Position numbers and translations under genes: made by a program. Positions 21,507-32,768 of a stretch of DNA of 64,000 nt are shown here, one piece after another. The stretch spans positions 18,787,641-18,851,640 of the forward strand of contig NC_089589.1 in the NCBI RefSeq assembly GCF_019320115.1. Reading direction: 5' to 3'. Position 1 is the first letter of the stretch. Each line of letters starts with the position of its first letter. The notes beneath the pieces were generated by a model, which was not told the DNA's origin, made no database searches, and was given only the letters and a program-made list of their open reading frames with translations. The stretch comes from Miscanthus floridulus. Lineage: Eukaryota; Streptophyta; Magnoliopsida; Poales; Poaceae.

Positions 21507-24500
21507 GTGCTTGATAGTGGGTGCACACAACACATGACCGATGATCCAAGAATGTTCAATTCAATCAATGAAAACAAGAGCAATGGGATTGATAGTATCA
21601 CATTTGGTGACAATGGCAAAGGCAAGGTCAAAGGGCTTGGTAAGATTGCAATATCCAATGACTTGAGCATCTCCAATGTGCTACTAGTAGAGAGCTTGAA
21701 CTTCAACCTATTGTCGGTAGCTCAATTATGTGATCTTGGTTTTAAGTGCATATTTGGTGTGGATGATGTAGAGATCATAAGTGTAGATGGCTCTAACTTG
21801 ATATTCAAAGGATTTAGATATGAGAATCTATACTTAGTTGATTTCAATGCTAGAGAAGCTCAATTGTCAACATGTTTGATCACTAAGTCTAGCATGGGTT
21901 GGTTATGGCATAGAAGGCTTGGTCATGTTGGAATGAAACAATTAAACAAGTTGATTAAGCATGACTTAGTTAGAGGCTTGAAAGATGTCACATTTGAGAA
22001 GGATAAGCTATGTAGTGCATGTCAAGCCAGAAAACAAGTTGGTAACACACATCCTAAGAAGAGCATGATGAGCACATCTAAGGCATTTGAGTTGATGCAC
22101 ATGGACTTGTTTAGACCAACCACATACACAAGCATTGGTGGAAACAAATATGGATTTGTGATTGTGGATGATTTCACTAGATACACATGGGTATTCTTTT
22201 TTGTTGACAAGAGTGATGTGTTTGTAACATTCAAATCATTTGTCAAGGGCATTCACAATGAGTTTGAAACAACCATCAAGAAAGTTAGAAGTGACAATGA
22301 TAGTGAATTCAAGAACACTAGAATTGATGAGTTGTGTGACGAATTTGGAATTAGACATCAATTCTCAGCCAAGTACACTCCTCAATCAAATGGCTTAGTT
22401 GAAAGGAAGAATAGAACTTTGATTTACATGGCAAGATCAATGTTGAGTGAGTACAATGTGAGTCATTCATTTTGGGCTGAAGCAATCAACAAGGCTTGCT
22501 ATTATAGCAACCGACTCTATTGTCACCCTATGATGGAGAAGACACCTTATGAGCTTTTGAATGGAAGAAAGCCCAACATAGCATACCTTCGGGTTTTTGG
22601 TTGTAAATGCTACATATTGAAGAAAGGCACTAGATTAAGCAAGTTTGAAAAGAAATGTGATGAAGGTTTCTTGCTTGGTTACTCCACTACTAGCAAGGCT
22701 TATAGAGTTTGGAATTTGGCTAGTGGTACTCTTGAGGAGGTTCATGATGTGGAGTTTGATGAAACAAATGGTTCCCAAGAGGAAGATGAGAATCTAGATG
22801 ATGTAAGAGGCACTCAATTGGTCAATGCAATGAAGAACATGGACATTGGTAATATAAGGCCTAGAGAGGTGATTGATGTTGAAGATGACAAGAATCAAGT
22901 GCTCTCTGACTCAAATGTGCAAGCTAGTGGTTCTCATGATCAAGTTCAAGCAAGAACTAGTGATGACAAAGTGCAAGATCAACAACAAGTGGCTAGTTCA
23001 TCATCTCAACCAAGTGTTCAATCAAATGCAAGCAATCAAGTGCAAGTGCTTCAACCAACCAATGTTGCAAGAGATCATCCATTGGACACTATCATTGGTG
23101 ATATTTCAAGAGGTGTGCAAACTAGATCAAGATTGGCTTCATTTTGTGAGCACTTCTTATTTATGTCATCCATTGAACCTAAAAAGATAGATGAAGCTTT
23201 GAAGGATATTGATTGGGTCAATACTATGCATGAAGAGCTAAACAACTTTACAAGAAATCAAGTATGGGAGTTAGTTGAGAGGCCTAAGGATCATAATGTG
23301 ATTGGAACCAAGTGGGTCTTTCGGAACAAGCAAGATCAAGATGGGATAGTAATAAGGAACAAAGCAAGATTAGTGGCTCAAGGTTACACTCAAGTTGAAG
23401 GTCTTGACTTTGGAGAAACATATGTCCCGGTTGCAAGATTGGAAGCAATTAGGATCTTGTTAGCCTATGCTTGTGCCCACAACATCAAGTTGTACCAAAT
23501 GGATGTGAAGAGTGCATTTCTCAATGGGTACATCAATGAGATTGTGTATGTTGAGCAACCTCCCGATTTTGAAGATGAGAAGAAACCCAACCATGTTTAC
23601 AAGTTGAGAAACACTTTGTATGGATTGAAACAAGCACCAAGAGCAAGGTATGAGAGATTGATGGATTCCCTACTCTCTAAGGGATTCAAGATGGGAAAGG
23701 TTGACACCACTCTCTTCACCAAGAAGCTTAGAAATGACTTGTTTGTAATGCAAATCTATGTCGATGATATCATATTTGGGTCAACAAATCAAGATTTTTG
23801 TGAGGAGTTTGGCAAGATGATGGCAAGTGAGTTTGAGATGTCTATGATTGGAGAGCTTAGTTACTTCCTTGGTCTTCAAATCAAGCAAATGAAGAATGGC
23901 ACATTTGTGAGTCAAGGCAAGTATATCAAGGACATGCTCAAGAAGTTTGGAATGGATGATAGTAAAGCTATTAGTACACCAATGGGGACAAGTGGAAGCT
24001 TGGATAGTGATGCTAGTGGCAACATGGTGGATCAAAAGATGTATTGGTCTATGATTGGAAGCCTACTCTATGTGACCGCATCAAGGCCGGATGTGATGTT
24101 TAGTGTATGCATGTGTGCTAGATTCCAAGCCTCACCAAGAGAAAGTCATTCGAAAGCAACAAAAAGAATATTGAGGTACTTGAAGCATACACAAAATATT
24201 GGATTGTGGTATCCCAAAGGAGCAAGATTTGAGTTGATTGGATACTCGGACTCCGATTATGCGGGATGCAAAGTTGAGAGAAAGAGCACATCGGGCACAT
24301 GTCAACTATTGAGAAGATCACTTGTGTCTTGGTCATCAAAGAAGCAAAATAGTGTAGCACTTTCAATCGCCGAAGCGGAGTACATTTCGGCCAGTAGTTG
24401 TTGTGCTCAATTACTTTGGATGAAGGCTACTTTGAGTGACTTTGGAATTAAATTCAAGCAAGTGCCATTGCTATGTGATAATGAGAGTGCCATAAAGCTC

Positions 24501-24710
24501 ACCAACAACCTGGTTCAACATTCAAGAACAAAGCATATTGATGTCCGCCATCATTTCATAAGAGATCACCAACAAAAAGGGGACATTTGCATTGAGAGTG
24601 TGGGCACCGAAGATCAACTTGCCGATATCTTCACCAAGCCACTTGATGAAAAGAGGTTTTGCAAGCTAAGGAATGAATTGAACATACTTGACTTCTCCAA
24701 TATGTGTTGA
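21507..24710 (+). CDS. Copia pol: protease end, integrase, RT, RNase H
   Basis: A 1067-residue uninterrupted frame. Protease active site DSG is at residues 3-5, so the protein really starts upstream in the broken gag-pol junction. The integrase zinc finger (HRRLGH...CSACQ) spans about 133-172, and the DDE core has Asp200, Asp263 and Glu299, 35 residues between the last two. RT shows LNGYINEIVYVEQP, then YGLKQAPR, then YVDD at 751-754. RNase H follows (YSDSDYAG, EAEYIS, CDNESAI, then KHIDVRHHFIRDH). It stops at TGA 24708-24710. All catalytic residues I can check are present, so this domain set may still be active if translated. Confidence 0.92.
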   Translation: MLDSGCTQHMTDDPRMFNSINENKSNGIDSITFGDNGKGKVKGLGKIAISNDLSISNVLLVESLNFNLLSVAQLCDLGFKCIFGVDDVEIISVDGSNLIFKGFRYENLYLVDFNAREAQLSTCLITKSSMGWLWHRRLGHVGMKQLNKLIKHDLVRGLKDVTFEKDKLCSACQARKQVGNTHPKKSMMSTSKAFELMHMDLFRPTTYTSIGGNKYGFVIVDDFTRYTWVFFFVDKSDVFVTFKSFVKGIHNEFETTIKKVRSDNDSEFKNTRIDELCDEFGIRHQFSAKYTPQSNGLVERKNRTLIYMARSMLSEYNVSHSFWAEAINKACYYSNRLYCHPMMEKTPYELLNGRKPNIAYLRVFGCKCYILKKGTRLSKFEKKCDEGFLLGYSTTSKAYRVWNLASGTLEEVHDVEFDETNGSQEEDENLDDVRGTQLVNAMKNMDIGNIRPREVIDVEDDKNQVLSDSNVQASGSHDQVQARTSDDKVQDQQQVASSSSQPSVQSNASNQVQVLQPTNVARDHPLDTIIGDISRGVQTRSRLASFCEHFLFMSSIEPKKIDEALKDIDWVNTMHEELNNFTRNQVWELVERPKDHNVIGTKWVFRNKQDQDGIVIRNKARLVAQGYTQVEGLDFGETYVPVARLEAIRILLAYACAHNIKLYQMDVKSAFLNGYINEIVYVEQPPDFEDEKKPNHVYKLRNTLYGLKQAPRARYERLMDSLLSKGFKMGKVDTTLFTKKLRNDLFVMQIYVDDIIFGSTNQDFCEEFGKMMASEFEMSMIGELSYFLGLQIKQMKNGTFVSQGKYIKDMLKKFGMDDSKAISTPMGTSGSLDSDASGNMVDQKMYWSMIGSLLYVTASRPDVMFSVCMCARFQASPRESHSKATKRILRYLKHTQNIGLWYPKGARFELIGYSDSDYAGCKVERKSTSGTCQLLRRSLVSWSSKKQNSVALSIAEAEYISASSCCAQLLWMKATLSDFGIKFKQVPLLCDNESAIKLTNNLVQHSRTKHIDVRHHFIRDHQQKGDICIESVGTEDQLADIFTKPLDEKRFCKLRNELNILDFSNMC

Positions 24711-25815
24711 TGCACCCCCCATTATATGACATGCCTCTTCTTCGAGCAAAACAAGGTAAAGTTGATTGACATGTCATCCATCCATTGCTAAGGACTTGTT
24801 TAGTGCATCGAGTCATTCCTATCATGTCCTAGGCTCATTCATTAAAATCAAATGAATTTGATGCTTGTATGGTACCACTATTGTTTGTATGTTTGAAATG
24901 ATCTAGTGGTAGCATATGACATGTTTGTGGGCTTGTACACCTAATGTTTGATCTAGAAAATAAGCTACAAGTGTTTAACTCAACATGGTACGAGATAACC
25001 CTTATTTGGAGGTGTGAAGAAGCTTGTCCTTGGATCAAACCGAGTTAAATATCTTTTGCAAGTAATCTAGATTGTACCAAATTGGGAAAATGTCCTCATT
25101 TCACATGGTTTCACCCCAACCTATCTATAATTTGAGCTCACCTTTTGTGCTAATTGTTGACAAAGGGGGAGAAATTCACAAAGATAGTAAGATATTAGGA
25201 GTAAACAAATTAAACATTGACATTGTAATGGGATCATAAAAAAATGCACACAAGTAGGGGGAGCAAGCTCATAAACTTGTATGTTGCATTTAAATGTGCA
25301 TTTCATATATTTGCTTGCATGGCACAAGTTCTAAATTTCAATATCCATGCTTGTGTGGTGTATGCTAGTTATATGCTTGAATGGTGAAATGAAAAACTAG
25401 CATGCATAGGCTAAAGTAACTAGACTTGTTCATTTTATGGAAACTAGACCCTTGCTTGTAATGTTGATCTCATAGGGTATTCTAGTTTTTGTGTACGTAT
25501 AGTTACTAATGGTGCTAAGGATGGTATATTGGTGGACTCCGATTGGTATCACGCTTCAAAGGTCCATCTCTTATACCTTAGCATCATACGGTAGAAATTG
25601 TCTCCTATATTTCCTATCTAAGCTTATGTGCAAGCTACAATCCAAACTCTTAGCACATATGTAGGGGGAGCAATTGCTACTATTTGGAGTTCATAAAACT
25701 TGTCCATATTCTTTTACACATGGTAAATATGCTTGGGCAAGCAACGTGGATTCAATTAAATCTCAATTCATATCTTTGTGTAAGGGTTGTCATCAATTAC
25801 CAAAAAGGGGGAGAT
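24711..25815 (+). other. Copia 3' non-coding region with polypurine tract
   Basis: About 1.1 kb between pol and the 3' LTR. No long frame and no envelope-like gene, although some SIRE-type elements carry one here. Runs such as GTAGGGGGAGCAA recur (25254, 25661), and the true polypurine tract AAAAAGGGGGAGA lies at 25802-25814, next to the LTR. The part from 25344 is duplicated at 59000. Confidence 0.75.
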
Positions 25816-26220
25816 TGAAAGCTCTAGTTTGGTTTTGGTTAATTGATGAAACCCTAAGTGCTAACCTAGTTTATCAAAGTGATTATGAGATAGGTAGCAC
25901 TACTCCTAGTGATGAAGCAATGGCGAAGATCATGACAATGGTGATGGCATGGTGATGATCAAATGCTTGAACTTGAAAAGAAGAAAGAGAAAAACAAAAG
26001 GCTCAAGGCAAAGGTATAAATAGTAGGAGCCATTTTATTTCGATGATCAAGACACTTAGCGAGTGTGATCACATTTAGGATTGATAGCCGTACTATTAAG
26101 AGGAGTGAAACTCGTATCTAAATGCGGTTTTCAAGGTGCCACTAGATGCTCTAACTCATTGCATGTGCATTTAGGATCTAGTGGAGTGCTAATACCCTTG
26201 AAAATATTTGTGAAAATATG
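25816..26220 (+). mobile_element. 3' LTR of copia, first part
   Basis: Starts TGAAAGCTC after the polypurine tract and matches the 5' LTR until GAAAATATG, where the Tat element inserted. The last five bases, ATATG, are the target-site duplication. Confidence 0.93.
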
Positions 26221-26986
26221 TGTTGACACCGTTTTTTGCACGTGTCAAAATGATCAGAGTGGGCTAATCGGCAGGAGGAAAGTTACTGTATACGCTGACA
26301 GCCGATGAAAATCAGCTTGTAAAGATGGTTGCCGATGAATGGTGGTGATCGATGGAAAGGTTGATTTAGACTCGGGCGTTGCCGATAAGGTTGGAGATGT
26401 TATTGTCGATGCCGATGAAGGAAGGCTTGAAAACTACTGCCGATGAAACAGGAAGTATGCCAATGGAAAGGAGGTCGGTGAGAATTCCATCGTAATTGAG
26501 GCGGACAGGGAAATAGATAGGAGTTGATTTCCTTTTCTATATTTGTTAGAGTATGATTCATGTAAGAGTCACGTGTTTCCTTAGATATGGACTTGGTGTT
26601 CTAGTCGTATTTGGTTATGTCTCTTTAGATCAGGGTATAAATATAGATTGAGGGGCAATGTAATATATATCAATCAATATCAAAACCAATTTTTACTCCT
26701 ATTTGCATCTACTTACTTTTCGGCAACTTCGTCAATTTGCATATTTTTTCCTTTTTACGAGTTCTCATTGATTCGGCGAGTTGCATCGCTTCAGTGTGAC
26801 CTTCGGCGATTCTCGAGTTCCGCGTGAGTACCTCTTGGCCGTGACTTCTGGGCGTATCGCTATTGTCAGGACCAAAGTGCTCGTATCTTCATCCTTGTCG
26901 ATTAACAGGTCAAATCGACTGGCACGCTTTGGATATCGATTCGGGTATTAGCCCTTTGTGTTTGCAGATCCACTTTTGCATCAACA
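26221..26986 (+). mobile_element. 5' LTR of second Tat element
   Basis: 766 bp, TGTTGACACC to GCATCAACA. TATAAATAT lies at about 26635-26643, followed by the leader. Six copies of GCCGAT or ATCGGC are present. Confidence 0.95.
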
Positions 26987-26993
26987 CATCTTT

Positions 26994-27010
26994 TGGCACG
27001 CCTAGTGGGA
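26994..27010 (+). promoter_or_regulatory. Primer binding site of second Tat element
   Basis: TGGCACGCCTAGTGGGA begins seven bases after the LTR end. The TGG start and position fit a primer site of the type seen in related Tat elements; I do not assign the tRNA. Confidence 0.6.
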
Positions 27011-27028
27011 CAAATCAATCCGATCAAT

Positions 27029-29830
27029 ATGTTCAATCCCGAGATCGATTCAGGGAACATTATCGCGGTATCAGAAGATCTTAAGGAAGAGCAGAGGCAG
27101 GCCATGGAAAAGGCTATAGAAGAATACAGGCAGCTTTGTCTGAGATCGTTTAGCCTGAACAAGAGTGGACAAGTCATCCAGAAGCAAGATTTGCCGTTTC
27201 CTCGGCAGGTTACCTTTGACTCTAATCCTGGTAAACTTCAAGAGATGGTTAATTCTGCAGTAAATCATGCTTTGATTAATCATTCCAATGTGCTGTCCAA
27301 TACTGTTCATAATGCTGTGGTTCGAACTCTCAAAGAAGGACAAGCGTCACCGCATTACGTTGGGCCTGCCTATCACCAACCAGAGCCGGCATCTGTCAAT
27401 ACTCCATCGGCTCCCTCGGCAGTTGTGGGTACAGAAGTTACTTCTCCTCCAGTATCGGCAGGCTTACCTAATATTCAATCTACACCGATACGATCAGATC
27501 TGGTACTACCAGGAGGACGAGTTCAGCTTAATACAGATCTATTGGCATCAGCTATGTCAGGCCCTGTGTCTCAGAATAGCCAGATTCCTGCTAATTGGTG
27601 GGGATATGGTATGCCTCCGGAGTCATCTGCTTTCAATCCTGGGTTACCTCAAGTGTTTGATGCAGTAGGAAAAGCTCCTATACCATCGGCTGTTTCGCCG
27701 ATGGCTCAAGTGCCTCAATATGCCACAGCAACTACTGTGCAACCAACTCCAGGAGGTTTCCAGATGCCTTTGGTTCAAACACCCAATTCAAGTCCATCGG
27801 CAAGCTTACTGCCGATGCAGCAGAAAGCCCCTGCTATGAGTCAAACTGGGGTTCAGTTCATGCCTCAAGCTGGTTATAATTATCCAACAATGTCAGCAAA
27901 TTACCAGCCATCGGTAAGTTTTGTACCGATGAGTTCTAATAATGGTTGGTCAGGACAGTTACCTGTTCAACATACAGTTCAGCAAAATCAGTAGGTTGCA
28001 GGGATTCAACAAGGTCATATGCAAGCTGGTTTCTAGAATCAAGCATCGGCAGCTCAGCCGATGAATCCTTTCCAGCAGGTTAATGGACCACAAGTAACGG
28101 CAAATATGCCGATTGCTGGAGATCGTGGGCCACAAAGATATGTGGAGGGATATCAGTAGGTACCTCCTGTAGAAATTCAGCCAGTTCGTCAGCAGGAGGC
28201 TGATGCTTTTTGGGCCGATAAGATAGCAGAAATTATGAAGGATCAGTTTGGGATAAAGCCCAAGGTCAATACTTATTCTTATCGGACTCCATACCCTCCT
28301 GTATTTGATTTAATTCCTCTCCCAAATCGGTACAAGGTACCAGATTTCACTAAATTCTCTGGGCAAGATGATACATCAACAATGGAACACGTCAATCGCT
28401 TCATTATTCAATGTGGAGAGGCAGCTAGCAGAGATGAATTAAGAGTTCGATTATTTTCATCATCTTTGTCTGGATCGGCATTTACATGGTTCATTTCATT
28501 ACCACCAAATTCTATTATTACTTGGGCTGATCTAGAAAAACAATTTCATAAGTATTTCTTTGCTGGAATCCATGAAAAGAAGCTTACCGATTTAGTAAAA
28601 TTGAGACAGCGTAATGATGAATCGGTAGAAAGCTTTGTGCAAAGGCTACGAGATGTAAAAAATAAGTGCTACAGCCTGGTGCTGGATGATCGACAGCTTG
28701 CCGATCTGGCTTTCCAAGGGTTATTGCCACATCTTAAAGACAGATATGCTTCTCAGGAGTTTGAAAGCCTCAGTCATCTTGTGCAAAGGATCTCTGATCA
28801 AGATACTAGGGTTTTTGAACCTAAAAAGAATTGGAGTAAAAAAGTATCATTTGTTGAAGAAGTAGGAGATTCTGATTCTGATGAAGAACCAGTTATCGGC
28901 TTAGCTGAGTGGGTTAAGAATAAAAAGCCGATATCTTGTCCCTTTGGTCAGAAAGAGCCAGAAAAGTTTACCTTTGATATCACCAAGGCCGACAAGATAT
29001 TTGATCTTCTGCTTCAAGAGGGCCAAATTAAGCTGTCACCTAATCATGTGATCCCATCGGCAGAAGAGTTGAAGAAGATCTTGTACTGGAAATGGCACAA
29101 TGCAACTTCACACAGTACAAATGAGTGCAAGGTGTTCAGGCAACAGTTACAATCGGCTATTGAATCTGGGAGAATTAAGTTTGGTACTTCCAAGGCCCAG
29201 AAGCCGATGAAAATTGATCAACACCCTTTTCCAGCAAATATGTTGGAGGCTAAAGGGAAGACCAAGGTATTGACGTCAGAGGCTGCTGAGAAAAACGCAT
29301 CAGTGGATCCCCAACATCAGATAACTACCGATGATGCAAAAAGTAAGGGTTTGCTGGGAGAAAGCAGTAGTTCCAAAAACCCTCCTCGACCTGGCATTAT
29401 GATTACCCATCGAAGGCAGCAGGAGGGTTGGCGTCAGCGTAAGGACCGATATCGACAACAGCAAGAAGAGAGACGTCGGGAAGAATGGTATCGGCATAAA
29501 GATCATTGGAGGTGCCCGTTTTTCATCCATTGCTAGGAAGAAGGTATTAAATTGCCAACTGTTGAAAATTGCCCTGAGTGCAATGGTTATTATGGGGTCA
29601 ATCGGTCAGAAAGGAGGTTTCAACCTGGCAATCAGGGTTTATTTATCAATGAGCCGATCAGAGGCAGAGCATCAGTGCATGATCGGCTGGGGGCAGACTT
29701 AGTGTACATGAGAGGCTTGGTAAACGCGCTGGATATTTTCCAAGGAATCAAGAGGAGCTTGAGGAGATGGCAAACGCAAGAGTTCCCGATGAAGAAATAT
29801 TCTACAGGGACCCTAATATACGCCGTGTAG
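27029..29830 (+). pseudogene. Gag of second Tat element, four in-frame TAG stops
   Basis: The ATG at 27029 follows the primer site. An N-terminal region and a proline/serine/glutamine-rich linker come first, then the capsid-like retrotransposon gag domain (about 28320-28800: FTKFSGQDDTSTMEHV, then TWADLEKQFHKYFF). A basic C-terminal region (RRQQEGWRQRKDRY) and a Cys/His-containing segment (NCPECNGYY) follow. One frame is interrupted by TAG at 27992, 28034, 28157 and 29534, then breaks near 29700-29830. Gag would form the cytoplasmic particle; this copy cannot make it. Confidence 0.88.
27683..28063. repeat. Cluster of four perfect hairpins in gag
   Basis: CCATCGGC/GCCGATGG at 27683-27704 (loop 6). 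CATCGGCA/TGCCGATG at 27795-27817 (loop 7). CATCGGTA/TACCGATG at 27909-27931 (loop 7). CATCGGC/GCCGATG at 28044-28063 (loop 6). The third hairpin differs from the second at one position on each arm yet still pairs. At protein level each encodes a P-S-A/V...P-M type repeat. Confidence 0.95.
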
Positions 29831-30752
29831 AATCAACTGGGACCTGTTATCAGCCGGTTTGGAAAACCAAGTTTCCTCGATGGTGCCCGGAGGGTCTGAC
29901 AAAGACACAGAAAAGGAGGATGCAACGTGAGCATCAGGAGGATTTATACCGAGAGGAAAATTCCTCCAATGAGAGGTCTGGTCATCAGCAGTGGCAGGTA
30001 AAACACAAAAATAAGGGTCCATCGGCAGATGTTAATATGGTATTCATGTTGCCGATGGAGTTTTTGGCACTATCTGATAATGAGGAAGAAGTTGTTCTCT
30101 CTGATCAAGTAGCTCAGTTGACACTAGATCCAATGATGGCTGTTTTTGAGAAACCTACCGATGACGAGAGACAACATCTTAAGGCTTTGTTTGTGAAAGG
30201 CAGAGTTGATGGGCAGCCTGTATCTAAGATACTTATCGACGGAGGGGCTGCGATTAATATTATGCCTTATGTGATGTATCGGAAACTTGGTAAGGGAGAT
30301 CAAGACTTGACCAAAACCGATATGATGCTGAAGGATTTTGAAGGCAATGTGTCACCGGCTAAAGGGGCAGTATGCGTTGAATTGACCATCGGCAGCAAAA
30401 CCTTGCCGACGACGTTCTTTGCTATTAATGGCAAGGGTGCATATAATCTGCTTCTAGGGAGGGATTGGATTCATGCTAATTGTTGTGTTCCTTCTACAAT
30501 GCATCAATGCCTCGTACAGTGGATTAGGGATAAGATTGAGTTTGTCCCTGGTGATTCTTCTTATATCATCGCATCGACAGAATCAGATACTTATGAGCGA
30601 ACTAAATGCATATCAGGAGAAGTTTGGGAAAAAGAGTTCCTTAGAGTTGCTGATTATGAAATTCCACCGATCCAAGCAGTCGGTTCTGAAGAAGAGTTTT
30701 AATGGATAGGTTTGCCGATGATGGAAAATTAGGTCAAGGGTTCACATCGGCA
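28894..30752. repeat. Further GCCGAT-core inverted pairs in gag-pol
   Basis: TATCGGCTT/AAGCCGATA, 28894-28902 with 28925-28933. AGCCGATCA/TGATCGGCT, 29652-29660 with 29680-29688. CCATCGGCA/TGCCGATGG, 30019-30027 with 30050-30058. TGCCGATG/CATCGGCA, 30713-30720 with 30745-30752. In each the bases flanking the core are complementary as well. Confidence 0.93.
29767..30702 (+). pseudogene. Gag end and aspartic protease of second Tat element
   Basis: A 311-residue frame. The first part continues the gag C-terminus in a shifted frame. The protease has ILIDGGAAINIMP near residue 157 and LLGRDWIH later. The active-site triplet is D-G-G where D-S-G or D-T-G is usual, so activity is doubtful without comparison with relatives. 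The frame ends at 30702, one base out of frame with RT. Confidence 0.85.
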
Positions 30753-32768
30753 GATGATTTAGTAGAAGTAGATATTGGTGATGGCGATGGGCCAAGACCT
30801 ACTTTTATTAGTGCTAAGTTAGATTCCAAGTGTAAGCAGCAAATAACTGATTTGTTAAAAGAGTATAAAGATTGTTTTGCTTGGGATTATACTGAGATGC
30901 CTGGATTAGACCGATCGATAGTTGAACATCGGTTACCTATCAAATCTGGATTTTGGCCACATCAGCAGCCAGCGCGCCGATGCAACCCTAATATACTTTC
31001 TGACATTAAGGCCGAAATAACTAAATTAATTGAGGCAAAGTTTATTCGGCAGTGTCGATATGCAGAGTGGATCTCTAATGTGGTTCCTGTTTATAAGAAA
31101 AATGGAAAACTTCGTGTTTGTATTGATTTCAGGAATCTCAACAAAGCCACACCGATGGATGGCTATCCAATGCCGATTGCTGATTTGTTGATTGATGCTG
31201 CAGCCGGACATCAAATTATCAGCTTCATGGATGGTAATGCAGGTTATAATCAAATATTCATGGCTGAAGAAGATATTCCCAAGACTGCTTTCAGATGTCC
31301 AGGTCATGTAGGGTTGTTTGAGTGGATAGTCATGACGTTTGGTTTGAAAAATGTCGGCGCTACTTATCAAAGAGCTATGAACTTTATTTTTCATGAATAC
31401 ATCGGCACATTAGTGGAGATCTACATTGATGATGTAGTGATTAAGTCTGTAGATATCACAAAACATCTAGCCGATCTACGAAAGATACTAGAGTGCACAA
31501 GGAAGCATGGATTGAAGATGAATCCTAATAAATGTGCATTTGGTGTATCGGCAGGTCAATTCTTGGGTTTTATGGTGCATCAGCGGGGCATCGAAATCAG
31601 TAGGAAGTCTATTGATGCAATTAACAAGGTGGTTGCTCCTGCCAATAAAACTGAATTGCAATCTTTGATCGGTAAGATTAATTTCATTAGAAGATTCATA
31701 TCTAATCTGTCGGGTAAGATCAAGGCTTTCAGTCCATTACTTAAATTGAAAGCCGATCAGGAATTTGTATGGGGAGCTGAGCAGCAGTTAGCCCTAGATG
31801 AAATTAAGAAATATTTAACAAATCCTCTAGTGCTAGTTCCACCTCAACACGGGAAACCTTTCAGGTTGTATTTGTCAACTGATGATACCGTTATCGGTTC
31901 AGCTCTTATTCAAGAATTTGAAGGGAAAGAACGTGTTATTTATTATTTGAGCAGAAGATTAGTGGATGCTGAGACAAGGTATTCGGCCATCGAAAAATTA
32001 TGTCTGTGTTTATACTTTTCTTGTGTCAAATTAAGACATTATTTGTTATCTGCCGAATGTACGGTCATATGCAAAGACGACGTAGTCAAGTATATGCTGT
32101 CGATGCCGATATTAAGTGGTAGAATCGGCAAGTGGATTTTAGCATTATCAGAATTTGAACTACGTTACGAATCGACTAAGGCAGTTAAGGGGCAAGTTAT
32201 GGCTGATTTTGTCACTCAGCATTGTAATATAGTGGACTCTCTGGAGGTTGCTCCTTGGACACTTTTCTTCGATGGGTCCACATGTGGTGAAGGAGCAGGT
32301 ATCGGCATTGTGTTGATTTCACCTCAAGGAAGGAAGTATGAGTTTTCATTGCCGATTGTTGCTACATCGACAAACAATCAGGCTGAATACCAAGCCTTGA
32401 TAAAAGGGTTAGAATTGCTGAAGGAGATACATGCCGATGCTGTTGAAATCTTTGGTGATTCTATGCTAGTTATAAATCAATTGGCTAGGATTTATGAATG
32501 CCGAAGTGAAGTTTTAATTTCGTATTATGAAAGATGTTTGCAACTATTGAAAGGGTTTAGAGATTTTTGTCTTGAACATATTTCTCGACTGCATAATGAG
32601 GAGGCTAATCGACTAGCTCAGCATGCTTCAGGGTATCAGCCTATTCAGGAAGTGCTAACATCGGCAGTCGATACCGATGACTGGAGAAAGGAGATTGTCG
32701 ATTATTTAAAGGATCCATATAAAAAGGTTGAAAGACGTATAAGGTTCCAAGCTACCAAGAGTGTGTAG
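30702..32768 (+). pseudogene. RT, RNase H and second RNase H of second Tat element
   Basis: A 688-residue frame. RT motifs include LRVCIDFRNLNKATP and the catalytic YIDD at residues 241-244. The RNase H connected to RT follows (YLSTDDTVIGSAL...YYLSRRL), then the second RNase H that marks Tat elements (LFFDGSTCGEGAG, NNQAEYQALI, FGDSMLVINQL, HNEEANRLA). The catalytic residues look intact. It stops at 32766-32768 after RIRFQATKSV, where a deletion has fused the second RNase H to the middle of the integrase finger. Converts element RNA to DNA. Confidence 0.92.

Noticed and set aside
24711..25815. Envelope-like gene in the copia element
   Set aside because: No frame above about 90 codons and no membrane or signal segments in this region.
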